64,000 nt of DNA from Petrosia ficiformis (taxonomy: Eukaryota; Porifera; Demospongiae; Haplosclerida; Petrosiidae): contig OX345639.1 in the NCBI GenBank assembly GCA_947044365.1, forward strand, positions 1,313,001 through 1,377,000. The letters run 5' to 3'. Positions 37,440 to 50,700 of the stretch are shown here, piece by piece (positions within the stretch are counted from its first letter, which is position 1; every line of letters starts with the position of its first letter). The notes beneath the pieces are model-generated. The model was not told the origin of the DNA. It was given only the letters and a program-made list of their open reading frames with translations, and made no database searches. The position numbers were made by a program, and so were the translations under genes.

Positions 37440-38790
37440 TGCTACAGTATATAGCACCTTCTAGATATAATTACTCCCCCCTCCTACCCTTCTAACACTT
37501 CTCAATCAACATACCTTTGAGCAAGTAGAAGGGGAGAAGGGGGTGAGATATTTAGAGGGGGGGGGGGAAGAGCTAGATCATTAAGTGTGACCAATGTGGT
37601 GGATCGGAGAGTGTGACCAGTGATTAATACCTCCCCCTCTAGATATTAAGATAATCCTCCCCCCTCCTACCCTTCTAACACTTCTCAATCAACATACCTT
37701 TGTTGATTGAGAAAGTAGAAGAGGAGAAGGGGGTGAGATATTTAGAGGGGGAGAAGAGCTACATCATTAAGTGTGACCAATGTGGTGGATCGGAGAGTGT
37801 GACCAGTGATTAATACCTCCCCCTCTAGATATTAAGATAATCCTCCCCCCTCCTACCCTTCTAACACTTCTCAATCAACATACCTTTGTTGATTGAGAAA
37901 GTAGAAGAGGAGAAGGGGGTGAGATATTTAGAGGGGGAGAAGAGCTACATCATTAAGTGTGACCAATGTGGTGGATCGGAGAGTGTGACCAGTGATTAAT
38001 ACCTCCCCCTCTAGATATTAAGATAATCCTCCCCCCTCCTACCCTTCTAACACTTCTCAATCAACATACCTTTGTTGATTGAGAAAGTAGAAGAGGAGAA
38101 GGGGGTGAGATATTTAGAGGGGGAGAAGAGCTAGATCATTAAGTGTGACCAATGTGGTGGATCGGAGAGTGTGACCAGTGATTAATACCTCCCCCTCTAG
38201 ATATTAAGATAATACTCCCCCCTCCTACCCTTCTAACACTTCTCAATCAACATACCTTTGTTGATTGAGAAAGTAGAAGAGGAGAAAGGGGTGAGATATT
38301 TAGAGGGGGAGAAGAGCTAGATCATTAAGTGTGACCAATGAGGTGGAGTGGAGAGTGTGGGAGAGTGTGACCAGTGATTACTACCTCCCCCTCTAGATAT
38401 TAAGATAATCCTCCCCCCTCCTACCCTTCTAACCCTTCTCAATCAACATACCTTTGTAGATCAAGAAAGTAGAAGGGCAGAAGGGGGTGAGATATCTAGA
38501 GGGGGAGAAGAGCTACATCATTAAGTGTGACCAATGAGGTGGAGGGGAGAGTGTGGGAGAGTGTGACCAGTGATTACTACCTCCCCCTCTAGATATTGAG
38601 ATAATCCTCCCCCCTCCTACCCTTCTAACCTTTCTCATTGTTGATTGAGAAAGTAGAAGGGGAGAAGGGGTGAGATATCTAGAGGGGGAGCTAGATTATT
38701 AAGTGTGACCAATGGAGGTGGAGGGGGGAGCGTGGGACATTCTAAATACCTCCCCCTCTAGATATCAAGATAATGCCCTCTTACCTCTCT
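37440..38790. repeat. ~186-bp satellite whose every unit is an inverted repeat, ~7 copies
   Basis: TGATTAATACCTCCCC recurs every 184-188 bp. Each unit has a pyrimidine arm (CCTCCCCCTCTAGATATTAA ... CTTCTCAATCAAC), a loop ATACCTTT, and a purine arm (GTTGATTGAGAAAGTAGAAG ... ATATTTAGAGGGGGAG) that is its imperfect reverse complement over about 55 nt. The spacer between hairpins is AGTGTGACCAATGTGGTGGA-like. Copies become shorter and more diverged toward the right. Confidence 0.88.
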
Positions 38791-38929
38791 ACCTTTCTCC
38801 CCTTCTCAGTAAATCAACAGACTTCTTTTTGATAGAGGTAGCAGTGAAAGGGAAGCATGAGGGGGTTTATCTCTAACTAGAAGGGGAGTTAATTGTTCAC
38901 TTGACCGACTCACAAAATTGATGAATGGA

Positions 38930-40260
38930 TTGCTGCCTCAACCTCTACCCCCTTTTTGTTTTTACTTATTTAAGGGGGCCTTTTTTAGTATTTTTTGACT
39001 ATATTAAAATGTTGTACAGTTAAACACTTAGCATGAATCAATGTGAACAAACAAACATACAAGTACCTAATTTTTTTGGGTAAGGCCCCCTTTTATTTAA
39101 ACTATATTTATGACAAACAAACTAACAAACAAAACAACATAAAAACAGTAAATCAATGGGTGCATAACGAACATTTTTTTATGGGGGCCTCTTTTTGTTC
39201 TTTTTTAATATTTATTGTAACATATGTAGTACAGTTAAAAACACTTAGCATGAATCTTTGCGTAAATGTAGAACTATCTAATTTTTTTGGTGAGGCCCCT
39301 TTTTTTTTTTAATTAGTACGAACATAAATAAACAACACACACCACACAACAATGAGGTTTAGCGGGTAGGAAGGATAAGGTTTAGCGGTAGGGAGGATAA
39401 GGTGTAGTAGGTAGGGAGGATGAGGTGTAGAGGATAGTGAGGAGTAGGAGGTAGGGAGGATGAGGTGTAGGGATGAAGTGTAGGGGATAGGGATAGGGAT
39501 ATTGGATAGGGAGAGTGAGGGGTATTTAATAGGAGGATGATGTATAGGAACAAACTAACAAGCAAACTAATGAATAAAACAACCTAAAACAGTAAATCAA
39601 CAGTGCATTTGTTTGAAAGGGGCCTCTTTTTTTGTTTCTTTTTTTTTGTTTTTTTTTTTGTTTTTTTTTTGTTTTTTTTAAAAATATTTTTATTGTAACA
39701 TATGTAGTACAGTTAAAAACACTTAGCATGAATCTTTGCGTAAATGTAGAACTATCTAATTTTTTTGGTGAGGCCCCTTTTTTTTTTAATTAGTACAAAC
39801 ATAAATAAACAACACACACCACACAACAATGAGGTTTAGCGGGTAGGGAGGATAAGGTTTAGCGGTAGGGAGGATAAGGTGTAGTAGGTAGGGAGGATGA
39901 GGTGTAGAGGATAGTGAGGAGTAGGAGGTAGGGAGGATGAGGTGTAGGGATGAAGTGTAGGGGATAGGGATATTGGATAGGGAGAGTGAGGGGTTAATAG
40001 GAGGATGATGTATAGGAACAAACTAACAAGCAAACTAATGAATAAAACAACCTAAAACAGTAAATCAACAGTGCATTTGTTTGAAAGGGGCCTCTTTTTT
40101 TGTTTCTTTTTTTTTTGTTTTTTTTTTGTTTTTTTTTGTTTTTTTTAAAAATATTTTTATTGTAACATATGTAGTATAGTTAAACACTTAGCATGAGCAT
40201 GAATCTTTGTGTAAACATATTAAACTACCTAATTTTTTTGGTGAGGCCCCTTTTTTTATA
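38930..40260. repeat. ~480-bp repeat with T-rich and GGGAGGATGAGGTGTAG modules
   Basis: AGTAAATCAACAGTGCATTT-GTTTGAAAGGGGCCTC landmarks recur at about 39590 and 40065, and the intervening 478 bp are nearly identical. A shorter and older copy precedes them. ORFs seen here are low-complexity artefacts. Confidence 0.85.
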
Positions 40261-40900
40261 ATTATTACAAATAAACAACACACAACAATGAGGTTTAGGA
40301 GGTAGGGAGGACGAGGTTTAGGGAGGATGAGGTGTAGGGGGTAGGGAGGATGAGGTGTAGGAGGTAGGGAGGATGAGCTATAGAGAATGAGGTGTAGGGA
40401 TAGGGAGGGTGATGTGTAGAGGATTGAGGGGTTGTATGGTAGGGAGGATGATGTCTAGGACAGGGAGGATGAGGGTAAGGGATTGATAGGTTGTGGGGTA
40501 GGAAGGATTTAATACAATAAAAAAATAATTTTAAGGGAAAGTGGGGTATAAGGGCTGGGTGAAAGAGGGGTAGAGGTTGAGGTCAGCATGTATAGGGGGT
40601 GGGGGACAGGTAGCTAAAATTAATATGTAAAAAAATAAATGTAAAAATAGAGAGGCTCCCGAAGATTTTTTAAGGGGCTATAGGGATTATAGGTGCTATA
40701 GGGGCTAAAAAAATAATTTCATAAAAAATATATGTAAAAATAGGGGGCTATAGGGGTTATTGGGGCTAAAACAATTTTATAAAAAATTTATGTAAAAATA
40801 GGGGGGCTATAGGAGCTAAAAAAATAGTTTCATAAAACAATATATGATTTTTGAAGGGGCTATTGGGCTTTTGGGGCTGATTTAGCTAGCCCCAGCCACC
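40261..40900. repeat. G-rich minisatellites (GTAGGGAGGATGAGGTGTAG and GGGGGCTATAGGGGTTAT)
   Basis: Two consecutive families: ~20-bp GTAGGGAGGATGAGGTGTAG units to about 40560, then ~60-bp units with AAAAATAGGGGGGCTATAGG. Runs of 3-6 G spaced by a few bases could form G-quadruplexes on the plus strand. Confidence 0.75.
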
Positions 40901-41159
40901 TGGGTAGCAGGGCCCCCTCAAGGAAAATATTATTGAGGGGGACCACCAGATTCTCCATACAGTTGGAAGAAATGTGGACAGACTAATAATCCTGTATCAC
41001 AGTCTTACCAATCATGATCAAGTGTATGGTAGAGAGAGCCGAACATTAGTAGAGGACCATTGAATGATCTGGTGAGCCATTTGGAACAGAAGTGACTCTG
41101 ACTCCACAGGCGATACCCGAAGTAAGAGATATTTCAAACACACTCCTCGCAAGTGCACA

Positions 41160-41234
41160 TGTACACATAAACATACACACACACATACACACACACCCAC
41201 ATACATATACACACGACACACCTACACACCTACA

Positions 41235-41265
<31 letters not shown>

Positions 41266-41278
41266 GAACACACACAGA

Positions 41279-41312
<34 letters not shown>

Positions 41313-41320
41313 ACACAACA
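41160..41320. repeat. (CA)n/(CG)n microsatellite
   Basis: ACACACAC and CGCGCGCG runs. All overlapping ORFs are repeat artefacts. Confidence 0.92.
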
Positions 41321-41686
41321 AATACTGGACAAGACACAGAATGTGCACTTGTATGTGAAGATGGGAATACTGAACCAGAGATAAAGAAGTAATACACAGA
41401 GAAAAACACACAGAAATGGATAAGAAGGCAGTGATTTAGAAATGGGATCATGAGAGAGAGAAAAGGTTCAGAGATGAGGGAGTACAGTAGAGATCTATTG
41501 GTACAATTAAAACGTTTGAGATGAGAGCTGAATGCGTTTGCACGTAATGAAAAGAAGAAGAATACGATAAGAGAACAGCATAGGAATAGTTAGAAGAAAA
41601 AGGTTGATATCTGTAAGACTGGAAGAGAATCGATGGAAGGAATGATGGAAGGACTGAAGAAAAGAAAGCAATGAAAGGAGAGGAGT

Positions 41687-42175
41687 GTGAGGAAGATCAA
41701 CACAACAACAAGTTGGAAGACAGAGATGTTGGGAGCACTGCTAATGAGTGTCGGCAGGAAAGCTGTTGACAGCAAACTAGCACGCTTGTTGCCAGGACTA
41801 GAAGATCTACCTCACCTATTGGATGTTGAGAAGAGAGCAAGCAGGAGAGAAAATCAGACAGGCAACAACAGCATAAAAAGGAAAGGGGAGGACGCTGAAT
41901 GAAGCATATTGGATGTTGAGAAGAGAGCACGCAAAAGAGAAAATCAGACAGGTAACAACAGCATAAAAAGGAAAGGGGAGGACGCTAAATGAAGCATATT
42001 GGATGTTGAGAAGAGAGCTAGCAAGAGAGAGAATCAGACAGGTAGCAACAGCATAAAAAGGAAAAGGGAGGACGTTGAATGAAGCATACTGGATGTTGAG
42101 AAGAGAGCTAGCGAGAGAGAGAATCAGACAGGTAACAACAGCATAAAAAGGAAAGGGGAGGACGCTGAATGAAGA
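41687..42175 (+). other. Small plus-strand open stretch ending in a 90-bp tandem repeat
   Basis: A 71-codon plus ORF (41687-41902, e.g. GRKAVDSKLARLLPGLEDLP, then LLDVEKRASRRENQTG, stop) has non-repetitive, reasonably protein-like composition. Its last 90 bp are then repeated three more times (TTGGATGTTGAGAAGAGAGC at 41819, 41909, 41999 and 42089), each with the in-frame stop. The upstream sequence is purine-rich with many stops. It may be the last exon of a plus-strand gene or a degenerate transposon end. Not recognised. Confidence 0.3.
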
Positions 42176-42364
42176 ATAGGAGTTCCAGTGAAAGTTTCTG
42201 ATATAAGTTATGGTAACTACTAAAATATGATATTTATATTGTTGCTATGGATATAATAAGATCTGTAACATTATTCTAGTAGTTAAACAAAGCTATAATA
42301 TTACTATGGATACAGTAGTTACAAAGCTTTATTGCTATGGATATAATATGCTCTGTATGCTATT

Positions 42365-43795
42365 TAGTTATAATAGAAAATTAAAAATAGTATAAATAGC
42401 ATTAAAGCATTGATAGTATGCTATGTAGTAAGAAGGGTGATTGAATGTATAGATAGCATAAATAGCATGGTATTTAATTATAATAGTACATTAAAAATAG
42501 TATAAATAGCATTAAAGCATTGATAGTATGCTATGTAGTAAGAAGGGTGATTGAATGTATAAATAGCATAAATAGCATGGTATTTAATTATAATAGTACA
42601 TTAAAAATAGTATAAATAGCATTAAAGCATTGATAGTATGCTATGTAGTAAGAAAGGTGATTGAATGTATAAATAGCATAAATAGCATGGTATTTAATTA
42701 TAATAGTACATTAAAAATAGTATAAATAGCATTAAAGCATCGATAGTATGCTATGTAATAAGAAGGGTGATTGAATGTATAAATAGCATAAATAGCATGG
42801 TATTTAATTATAATAGTACATTAAAAATAGTATAAATAGCATTAAAGCATTGATAGTATGCTATGTAGTAAGAAAGGTGATTGAATGTATAAATAGCATA
42901 AATAGCATGGTATTTAATTATAATAGTACATTAAAAATAGTATAAATAGCATTAAAGCATTGATAGTATGCTATATAGTAAGAAGGGTGATTGAATGTAT
43001 AAATAGCATAAATAGCATGGTATTTAATTATAATAGTACATTAAAAATAGTATAAATAGCATTAAAGCATCGATAGTATGCTATGTAATAAGAAGGGTGA
43101 TTGAATGTATAAATAGCATAAATAGCATGGTATTTAATTATAATAGTACATTAAAAATAGTATAAATAGCATTAAAGCATTGATAGTATGCTATGTAGTA
43201 AGAAGGGTGATTGAATGTATAAATAGCATAAATAGCATGGTATTTAATTATAATAGTACATTAAAAATAGTATAAATAGCATTAAAGCATCGATAGTATG
43301 CTATGTAATAAGAAGGGTGATTGAATGTATAAATAGCATAAATAGCATGGTATTTAATTATAATAGTACATTAAAAATAGTATAAATAGCATTAAAGCAT
43401 TGATAGTATGCTATGTAGTAAGAAGGGTGATTGAATGTATAAATAGCATAAATAGCATGGTATTTAATTATAATAGTACATTAAAAATAGTATAAATAGC
43501 ATTAAAGCATTGATAGTATGCTATATAGTAAGAAGGGTGATTGAATGTATAAATAGCATAAATAGCATGGTATTTAATTATAATAGTACATTAAAAATAG
43601 TATAAATAGCATTAAAGCATCGATAGTATGCTATGTAATAAGAAGGGTGATTGAATGTATAAATAGCATAAATAGCATGGTATTTAATTATAATAGTACA
43701 TTAAAAATAGTATAAATAGCATTAAAGCATTGATAGTATGCTATGTAGTAAGAAGGGTGATTGAATGTATAAATAGCATAAATAGCATTAAAGCA
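42365..43795. repeat. 110-bp satellite, 13 copies with higher-order order
   Basis: GTACATTAAAAATAGTATAA recurs at 42486, 42596, 42706 and onward at exactly 110 bp. Diagnostic variants (TGATAGTATGCTATGTAGTA, CGATAGTATGCTATGTAATA, TGATAGTATGCTATATAGTA) recur in an ordered pattern. Confidence 0.95.
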
Positions 43796-44565
43796 TTGCA
43801 ATACTGCACTATATTGTTGCTATGGATATAAATAAGATCTGTAACATTATTTTAATAAAACTGTTAAACCAAGCTTTCTATTGTTGCTATGGATATAATA
43901 TGGCCAGTTTATAAGTGACTACTTCATAGTTAATACACTAAGTATTCAGTACAGTGTTAATACATGGTATAGTTTTTTGGAGTAATGTAATAATTTACAA
44001 AATTGCACAGAAGTTTAATATTATAATAAGTACATCCTTACAATCAGGTGATAAGCATTATAGAATACTAGGGTTTATTTTAGGGTGTTAGAGCTGGGTG
44101 AGTATTTGCCCTGTATTGAAAACTGTTTTCCACCCTCCTTTGTGCCAAATTTAAGAATCAAGATTGCTTGAGTGTCATGCTAGCACAACTAACCTCACAT
44201 CGACTCCTATGTAAAACATTTGTCAGTAAGTAACTATTGCAAGCTGCAACTCTTTATATAAAGTCATGCAACAAGAGTTGAAAATACGATTGGGATTGGG
44301 ACTTGTACTTCTCTAATGAAAGAAGATTACCAATCATAGAGGACCAGACGACGTAGTAGGTTGGGTCTGGTTCCAAGAGACTATTTATGGATTACCAAAT
44401 ATCACACAAATGACATTGGGATAGTACATTAGCAACAAAATTAAAATAAGTAATTACAAATACATGATGTATGGAAATGCTAATTTTGTTGCTGATTTAA
44501 GTAAATAATTTAAAAGGTAAGCAAATTATTCAGGCATAAAAGAATGTTTTTATAAATTAGAGTGA
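43796..44565. other. Intergenic, partial family A-like element
   Basis: Sequence at about 44395-44495 (GACATTGGGATAGTACATTA ... GCTAATTTTGTTGCTG) resembles the termini of the element at 51941-52150. The rest is AT-rich with GTTGCTATGGATATAATA repeats. No gene seen. Confidence 0.4.
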
Positions 44566-44574
44566 CAACTATGA

Positions 44575-44745
44575 TATTTATGATTATTTACAATTATTTA
44601 CAATTATTTACAATTATTTACAATTATTTACAATTATTTACGATTATTTACGATTATTTATGATTACTTACGATTATTTATGATTATTTATGATTATTTA
44701 CAATTATTTACAATTATTTATAATTATTCATAATTATTTATGATT
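44575..44745. repeat. 11-bp CAATTATTTAC minisatellite
   Basis: About 15 copies of (C/T)(A/G)ATTATTTA units just beyond the 3' end of the 2A gene. Confidence 0.88.
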
Positions 44746-44777
44746 ATTATAAATACGAGTAAACTATGCACATGAAA

Positions 44778-47700
44778 CTAACGACGTCTTAGTGCCCTTG
44801 CATCCCTTTCCAAGTTACTTTTGACTGTTGCAGTCTGTCTTTTGCGTTGTTCATCTCTCCTTTTCTCTTCTGGACCAGCTTCAACTAGGTAAGGTAGATA
44901 CTTTTCACTATCATTTGTATTGCTTATGTCTCTCCTAGCAACAAAGTCGTGCTTCATTTTCAGATGGCTTACATGAGCGTTTACTGTCACAGCCTTTCCT
45001 CGATAGTCATATTCACAAAACCGACACTTCATTTTGCAACGATCTGCGAATGTTTTACAGTGAACCTCTGCTAAACATCTCTGTCTCCATTCTGTGGCTG
45101 TGGTAATAGGTGGTCCTCTTGGCAAAGGAGGGATTGGAGAGGCACTTTGGCGAATAGCTCTTCTTCGCTTCGTTGCTGGGGCGATGTTGATCTTATCCTC
45201 GATTGCTTCAATAGCCTCCTGTACCTTTTGAAAACCCTCTACTAATCCCTTATTCATATTTATTACCTCCTTCGCTAATAACTTTTCTCGCAGCATTAAA
45301 CTTTCCACTCTATCGTCCACAATTAAAAGGGACTCGTTTAGTGTTGAATTTGAAGTAACAACTTTTTCTTCCACTTTCCTAACATCTGTAACTATTGTGT
45401 TTAGCGTTTGGCGCATTGCTTGCACTTCCCCATCTAAATTAGTGAACCTTCTCTCTATCCCACTCACCAATGTAGTGACCATTGTAATCAGTGCGTTCTT
45501 ATCCTTCTCGGTCTGCTCAAACTTCTCATGCAATGTTTGTACTTCTTTCCTCAAGAGTGCTATCTCTGAATCAGTACCACGATCTTCATGTTCTCCATGG
45601 AGTGTGGAAACATTTCTCACCATATATTGCTCTGTGAGCTCAGAACATCTGTTCTCTAAGAAGATGTGCACTTCACATAGACAACGAAGTGCAGCCACCT
45701 TCTCCTCCACAGACCATTCGTGGGACTCCACACACTATAGTGAAATAGTTAGGTACAGTATAATTAGGTATAGTACAATATTGTTAGACATAGTACATTA
45801 CAGTTAGGTACAGTTAGATACAGTATAGTACAGTATAGTACAGTACAGTATAGTTAAGTACAGTAAGTTAGGTACAGTATAATACAATATAGTACAATAT
45901 AGATAGGTTTAGTGCAGTGTTGTATAGTTAGGTATGGTACAGTGCAGTACAGTGCAATGAAGTTAGGCACAGTTAGGTATGGTATAGTACTGTACAGTAT
46001 GTACTGTACAGGTGGAGTTGTTACAGTACAACACAGTTAGGTGCAACATAGTGTAGTACGCTACACTGCTGAACAGTACAGTAAACGGTAGGTACAATAC
46101 AGAAGTACAGTACAGTATAGTATACAATATAGTACATTATGGTACTGCACAGATTTCTGGTATGTCTTTGCTGTTGTCTCTTCAAAGTAGCTTTTCACTA
46201 CCTTTGTTAGTGTAAACAGGCCCTCACTACTACTAAATTACTGTGTTCTATTGCATATATACAGTACTATTTTTAACTATAGTATTCTGTACATGTACAG
46301 AGCTGCACTGTAAGGTAATGCTGTATTTTATACTACTATTCCAGATAAACAAACCTTAAGGGCATTCTCCACCATGCATTTGATCACAACATATGGTGCT
46401 AGAACAGGACTACCAGTATCAGACATAACTCCATGTACTGCTTGGATGGCACTGATGGCATTGTTGTAATTACTGCTACCCAGTTGAACCAGAGTGGTGA
46501 TGAAGGAGCTGAAAATTTAAAAGAAAAACAAGTTGTAAATTATTAACATTACATATATAATACTATAATATATTCATTTATAAATGTATTTGTATAATTG
46601 TAGTATGATGCCTCAGCCCTCATGTATTTGCCAGTAAGAGCTATAGCTGGTTTAGTAGTTTGAATTGATGGATATTGCCAGAAATGACGAAGCCCTTCAT
46701 TTACTAAATAGGTTTTCCTAGTGCTATGAAATAAATAAATATAGCATTGGATGTAAAGTAGCTGTGGTGGCATCATACTATAATAATGTTGAGTGGGTGT
46801 ATCAAAAGAACAACCCCCACTGCTAAGTAATAAGTTTGGATCACATGGTTAAATAAATAATGGCAAGAAATCACTTTTACCCATTCCACATATACAAATT
46901 AGTTGATAACACTTCAACAACACTTCAATAATAATACATATAATAATAAGATTGAACACAAATGTGACTTACACTGTGGGATCGTACGAAGAAGTAGGAA
47001 TGAAGGGGCTGCTAACGGAAGCTTGAATGGGGCTGCTAACGGGAACTTGAATGGGGCTGGTAACCTGAATGATACTGGGACTGGGAACTTGAATTGGACT
47101 GGGAACTTGAATGGGAGAACGAGTATTTGCATCATCTATTGGATGGATACATAATATTTATGAAAGTAAGAACATATACCGGTAGTCTGTAAATGATGTA
47201 TATAATTGCGAACACTACTAGATTTTTGATAGATACAAACTATTTAATAACGTGACATCACCAACCAAAAAAGAATGCACCTGTCAACTATTGGAACTAT
47301 CTAAATTACTATCTATTATAAATACATGTATATATTAATATATATATAATGTATTTAGGACTTTTTTAAACCTTCACCCATCCACCTCTGTTGTACCATC
47401 ATTCTATACACCCATATAGAAAAGGAAATTATAAACTGTATCTATATAGTCATTCTAACTGAAGAAGGCCTTTGGGCCGAAACATTCCGATATATGTAAT
47501 AACCTTTATGGAATTATTTAATAACAATAGAAAGAATGGTTATCACAATGGATAATATACTATAGGAAAGATCAGTATAGAAATCTAATCACGACGATTT
47601 TAAAAATAATTAATTAATTTATATGTTATATACATGTAACAACTTACCATGACCGGCTAGCAGCGAAACATCGCTAGGTTGAGGTTGAGGTTGAGATTGA

Positions 47701-50700
47701 GGAGGAGGGGAATCCTGTCCTATAATAAATAGAAAGAATTAACAATATAAATAAACTTCTATGAATGATATAATATGAATTTTATTACAATAAACACATG
47801 TACCTCCGAAACCAAATTAATATTAAATTATTAATCAGCTAATCGAATATTGAGTTATATTCATCAATAAAAAAACTCACCTCTCCTTGATGGGGAAGAT
47901 GACGAGAAAGAGGTAGTTGCCTCCAGGGCGCGCCCTATGAATTAATAAACAAAGAATATTTATCTTTAAAAATTTTATGAAGGTATGGACATTAAATTAT
48001 TGAAAACTGTCACAATGCTTTCTTCAATATTGTGATTTGAGTATAATTATTATTAATACAAAGTACTTATAGAAAATGTTATTTCAAATAGCATTGTAAT
48101 ATATTCATATAAACCCAGTACTATTCAATAATCTATTATCATAAATCTTTAGCTAACTAAATTTAAAAATCATAAACAATACTAAATAATAATTATAATA
48201 GATATAAAATTATAATGTACGACTTACTCTTTGGAGAGGGTCCAGATTGAGGAAGGGAATCCTGTCCTAAAATATATAGAAAAAATAAACAATGTAAATG
48301 AACTTCCATGAATGATATTATAATATGAACATCATTACTTCAAAAGTAGAAACCAAATTATCTTAATATTAAATTTTTAAACAGCTAATTAATTCAGTTC
48401 ATCAAATATATTGAAATATATAAATGTTATATTAATAAAGTTTCTCCGAACAAAATATAATAATAATTACTAATGTAGTAAGGGTATCTGGCCTTCACTA
48501 ACTGCAAAGTCGAGTGAATCAGTATAAAATATTGCTTTTTAAAAGTGAACGAGAACAATATATGTTATATTATTCATCAATAGAAAAACTAGTGTTGTAT
48601 TATATTCATATAAACCCAGTACTATTCAATAATCTATTATCATAAACCTTTAGCTAACTAAATATAAAAATCATAAACAATACTAAATAATGATAATTAT
48701 AATAAATATAAAATTATAATGTATGACTTACTCTTCCTAGAAGGTCCAGCCTGAGAAGGTCCTGCCTGAGAAGGTCCTGCCTGAGAAGGAGGGGAATTCT
48801 GTCCTATAATATATAGAAACATAATGAACTATGGTATATATTATAATGATCTTTTATTTACAAGTGAAAACTTCAATAATTATTGAGAGAGTATATTATA
48901 TTATTATATTTTAGTTTGACAAACTAACGAGGTAATTAATTATGTTTATTAACATGTTATGTAGAATGCTACCTATACTACATTATGATACATAAATATG
49001 GTGTTATTGTGACTACTACACATAATTGTAATATTACAAAACTGTATTAAATGATGTCTCATAATAGGGAGACCAGTCTAGTGTAATAAGCTAGATATTT
49101 CACATATACTTGAGGCTTCATTAACGGCCGCTTCTTCATGTAAATGTCCAAAGTTTTAAATCACAGTACATGTATATAATACAGAATAGTAAAGAAAATT
49201 AAATGAAAGGGATCTGAGTTGATGTACATGTTTTTACTTTCTAAAGTAACATTTAAAATAATTTATGACAATTTTAAAGATTAATGACTAACCCAATCTT
49301 CGAGTACCGGAGCGGGTGACAGGAAGAGGTGGAAGAAAAAAACTGTGGGAGCAGGTGACAGGAGGAGCAGGAGAGACAGTGCCAGACTGCCCTATGGATA
49401 AAAAAGAATATTTAACAAAAATTTTAATAATTATATATAATTTTTACATATGAAATTTGAAAAGTGATTTCAATATGAATGATAAGTAGAGTAAGGTAGG
49501 TCATACATTTGTAACTTTGAAAATGCTATTTAATGAACTATAGAAATCATGTTACTCGAAAAACAAGATTTGGTTTATTATAATTATGAAAAGTGTAATA
49601 GACTAACTTAATTAAAATATTAGAAGTGGAAAGCAATAATTGCAAAAGTTTTAATAATAACGTCATTATAATTGTTTACTTGAGTTGTAATATTATTGAC
49701 TAAATCCAAAACAATGTATTTGCAATAATACATATAGAATTATTATTAATTGATTTTAATGACTCACTTTCCCCAGAAGGGCCGACCGGCGGTAGTTGTG
49801 GAGAAGAAGGGCCGACCGGCAGTTGTTGTTGAGGAGGGAGGTCCTGCCCTATATTATATTAAAAATAATTAATTAGTTATTGTATGAAGATATGAATGTT
49901 ATATGATATATATGAACATCGTTTCAATATAAAAACCTAAAAGCACAATAACAAATTGGGATGGTACCTTAGTAACAAAATTAAACTAACCACTTCCATA
50001 TAACAACCCTACATAAGTATAAGTTTCCTATGAACCAATAAACAAAGAATATTAATCTTTCAAGATTTAGTTAAGGTATGGACATTAAATTATTGAAAAC
50101 TGTCACAATGCTTTCTTCAATATTGTAATTTGAGTAGAATTATTATTAATACAAGGTACTTATAATATAGAAAATGTTATTTCAAATAGTGTTGTATTAT
50201 ATTCATATAAACCCAGTACTATTCAATAATATATTATCATAAACCTTTAGCTAACTAAATATAAAAACCATAAACAATACTAAATAAATAATAATAATTA
50301 TAATAAATATAAAATTATAATGTATGACTTACTCATTCTAGAAGGTCCGGCCTGAGAAGGTCCTACCTGAGAAGGTCCTGCCTGAGAAGGTCCTGCCTGA
50401 GAATGAGGGGAATCCTGTCCTATAATATATAGAAACGTAATGAACTATGATATATGAATGGTATATATTATAATGATCTTTTATTTACAAGTGAAAACTT
50501 CAATAATTATTGAGAGAGTATATTATATTATTATATTTTAGTTTGACAAACTAACGAGGTAATTAATTATGTTTATTAACATGTTATGTAGAATGCTACC
50601 TATACTACATTATGATACATAATTATGGTGTTATCATTATTTATAATATAATGTATAATTGTGACTACTATACATAATTGTAATATTACAAAACTGTATT

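Noticed and set aside
39043..40033. Several ORFs of 60-90 codons on both strands
   Set aside because: They come from T-runs and the GGGAGGATGAGGTGTAG minisatellite; composition is low-complexity and copies differ by frameshifts.
41018..41451. Overlapping Cys/Val and His/Thr ORFs up to 121 codons
   Set aside because: Translation of a CA/GT microsatellite in all frames.
42365..43795. Regularly spaced repeats resembling a CRISPR array
   Set aside because: The 110-bp unit repeats in full with no unique spacers, and the genome is eukaryotic.
45729..45731. Start codon for a stand-alone 317-aa protein at 45731
   Set aside because: The codon is GTG and lies right after a CTATAG acceptor; the frame continues upstream into exon 46508-46355 in phase 0.
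45397..45807. 136-codon plus ORF opposite the last exon of the 2A gene
   Set aside because: A shadow of the coiled-coil frame; it has no splice or start context, and the minus frame has conserved-looking zinc-finger spacing.
46903..47154. 83-codon plus ORF with GNLNG repeats
   Set aside because: Complement of the SPIQVPSP-type exon of the 2A gene, which has fitting splice sites on the minus strand.
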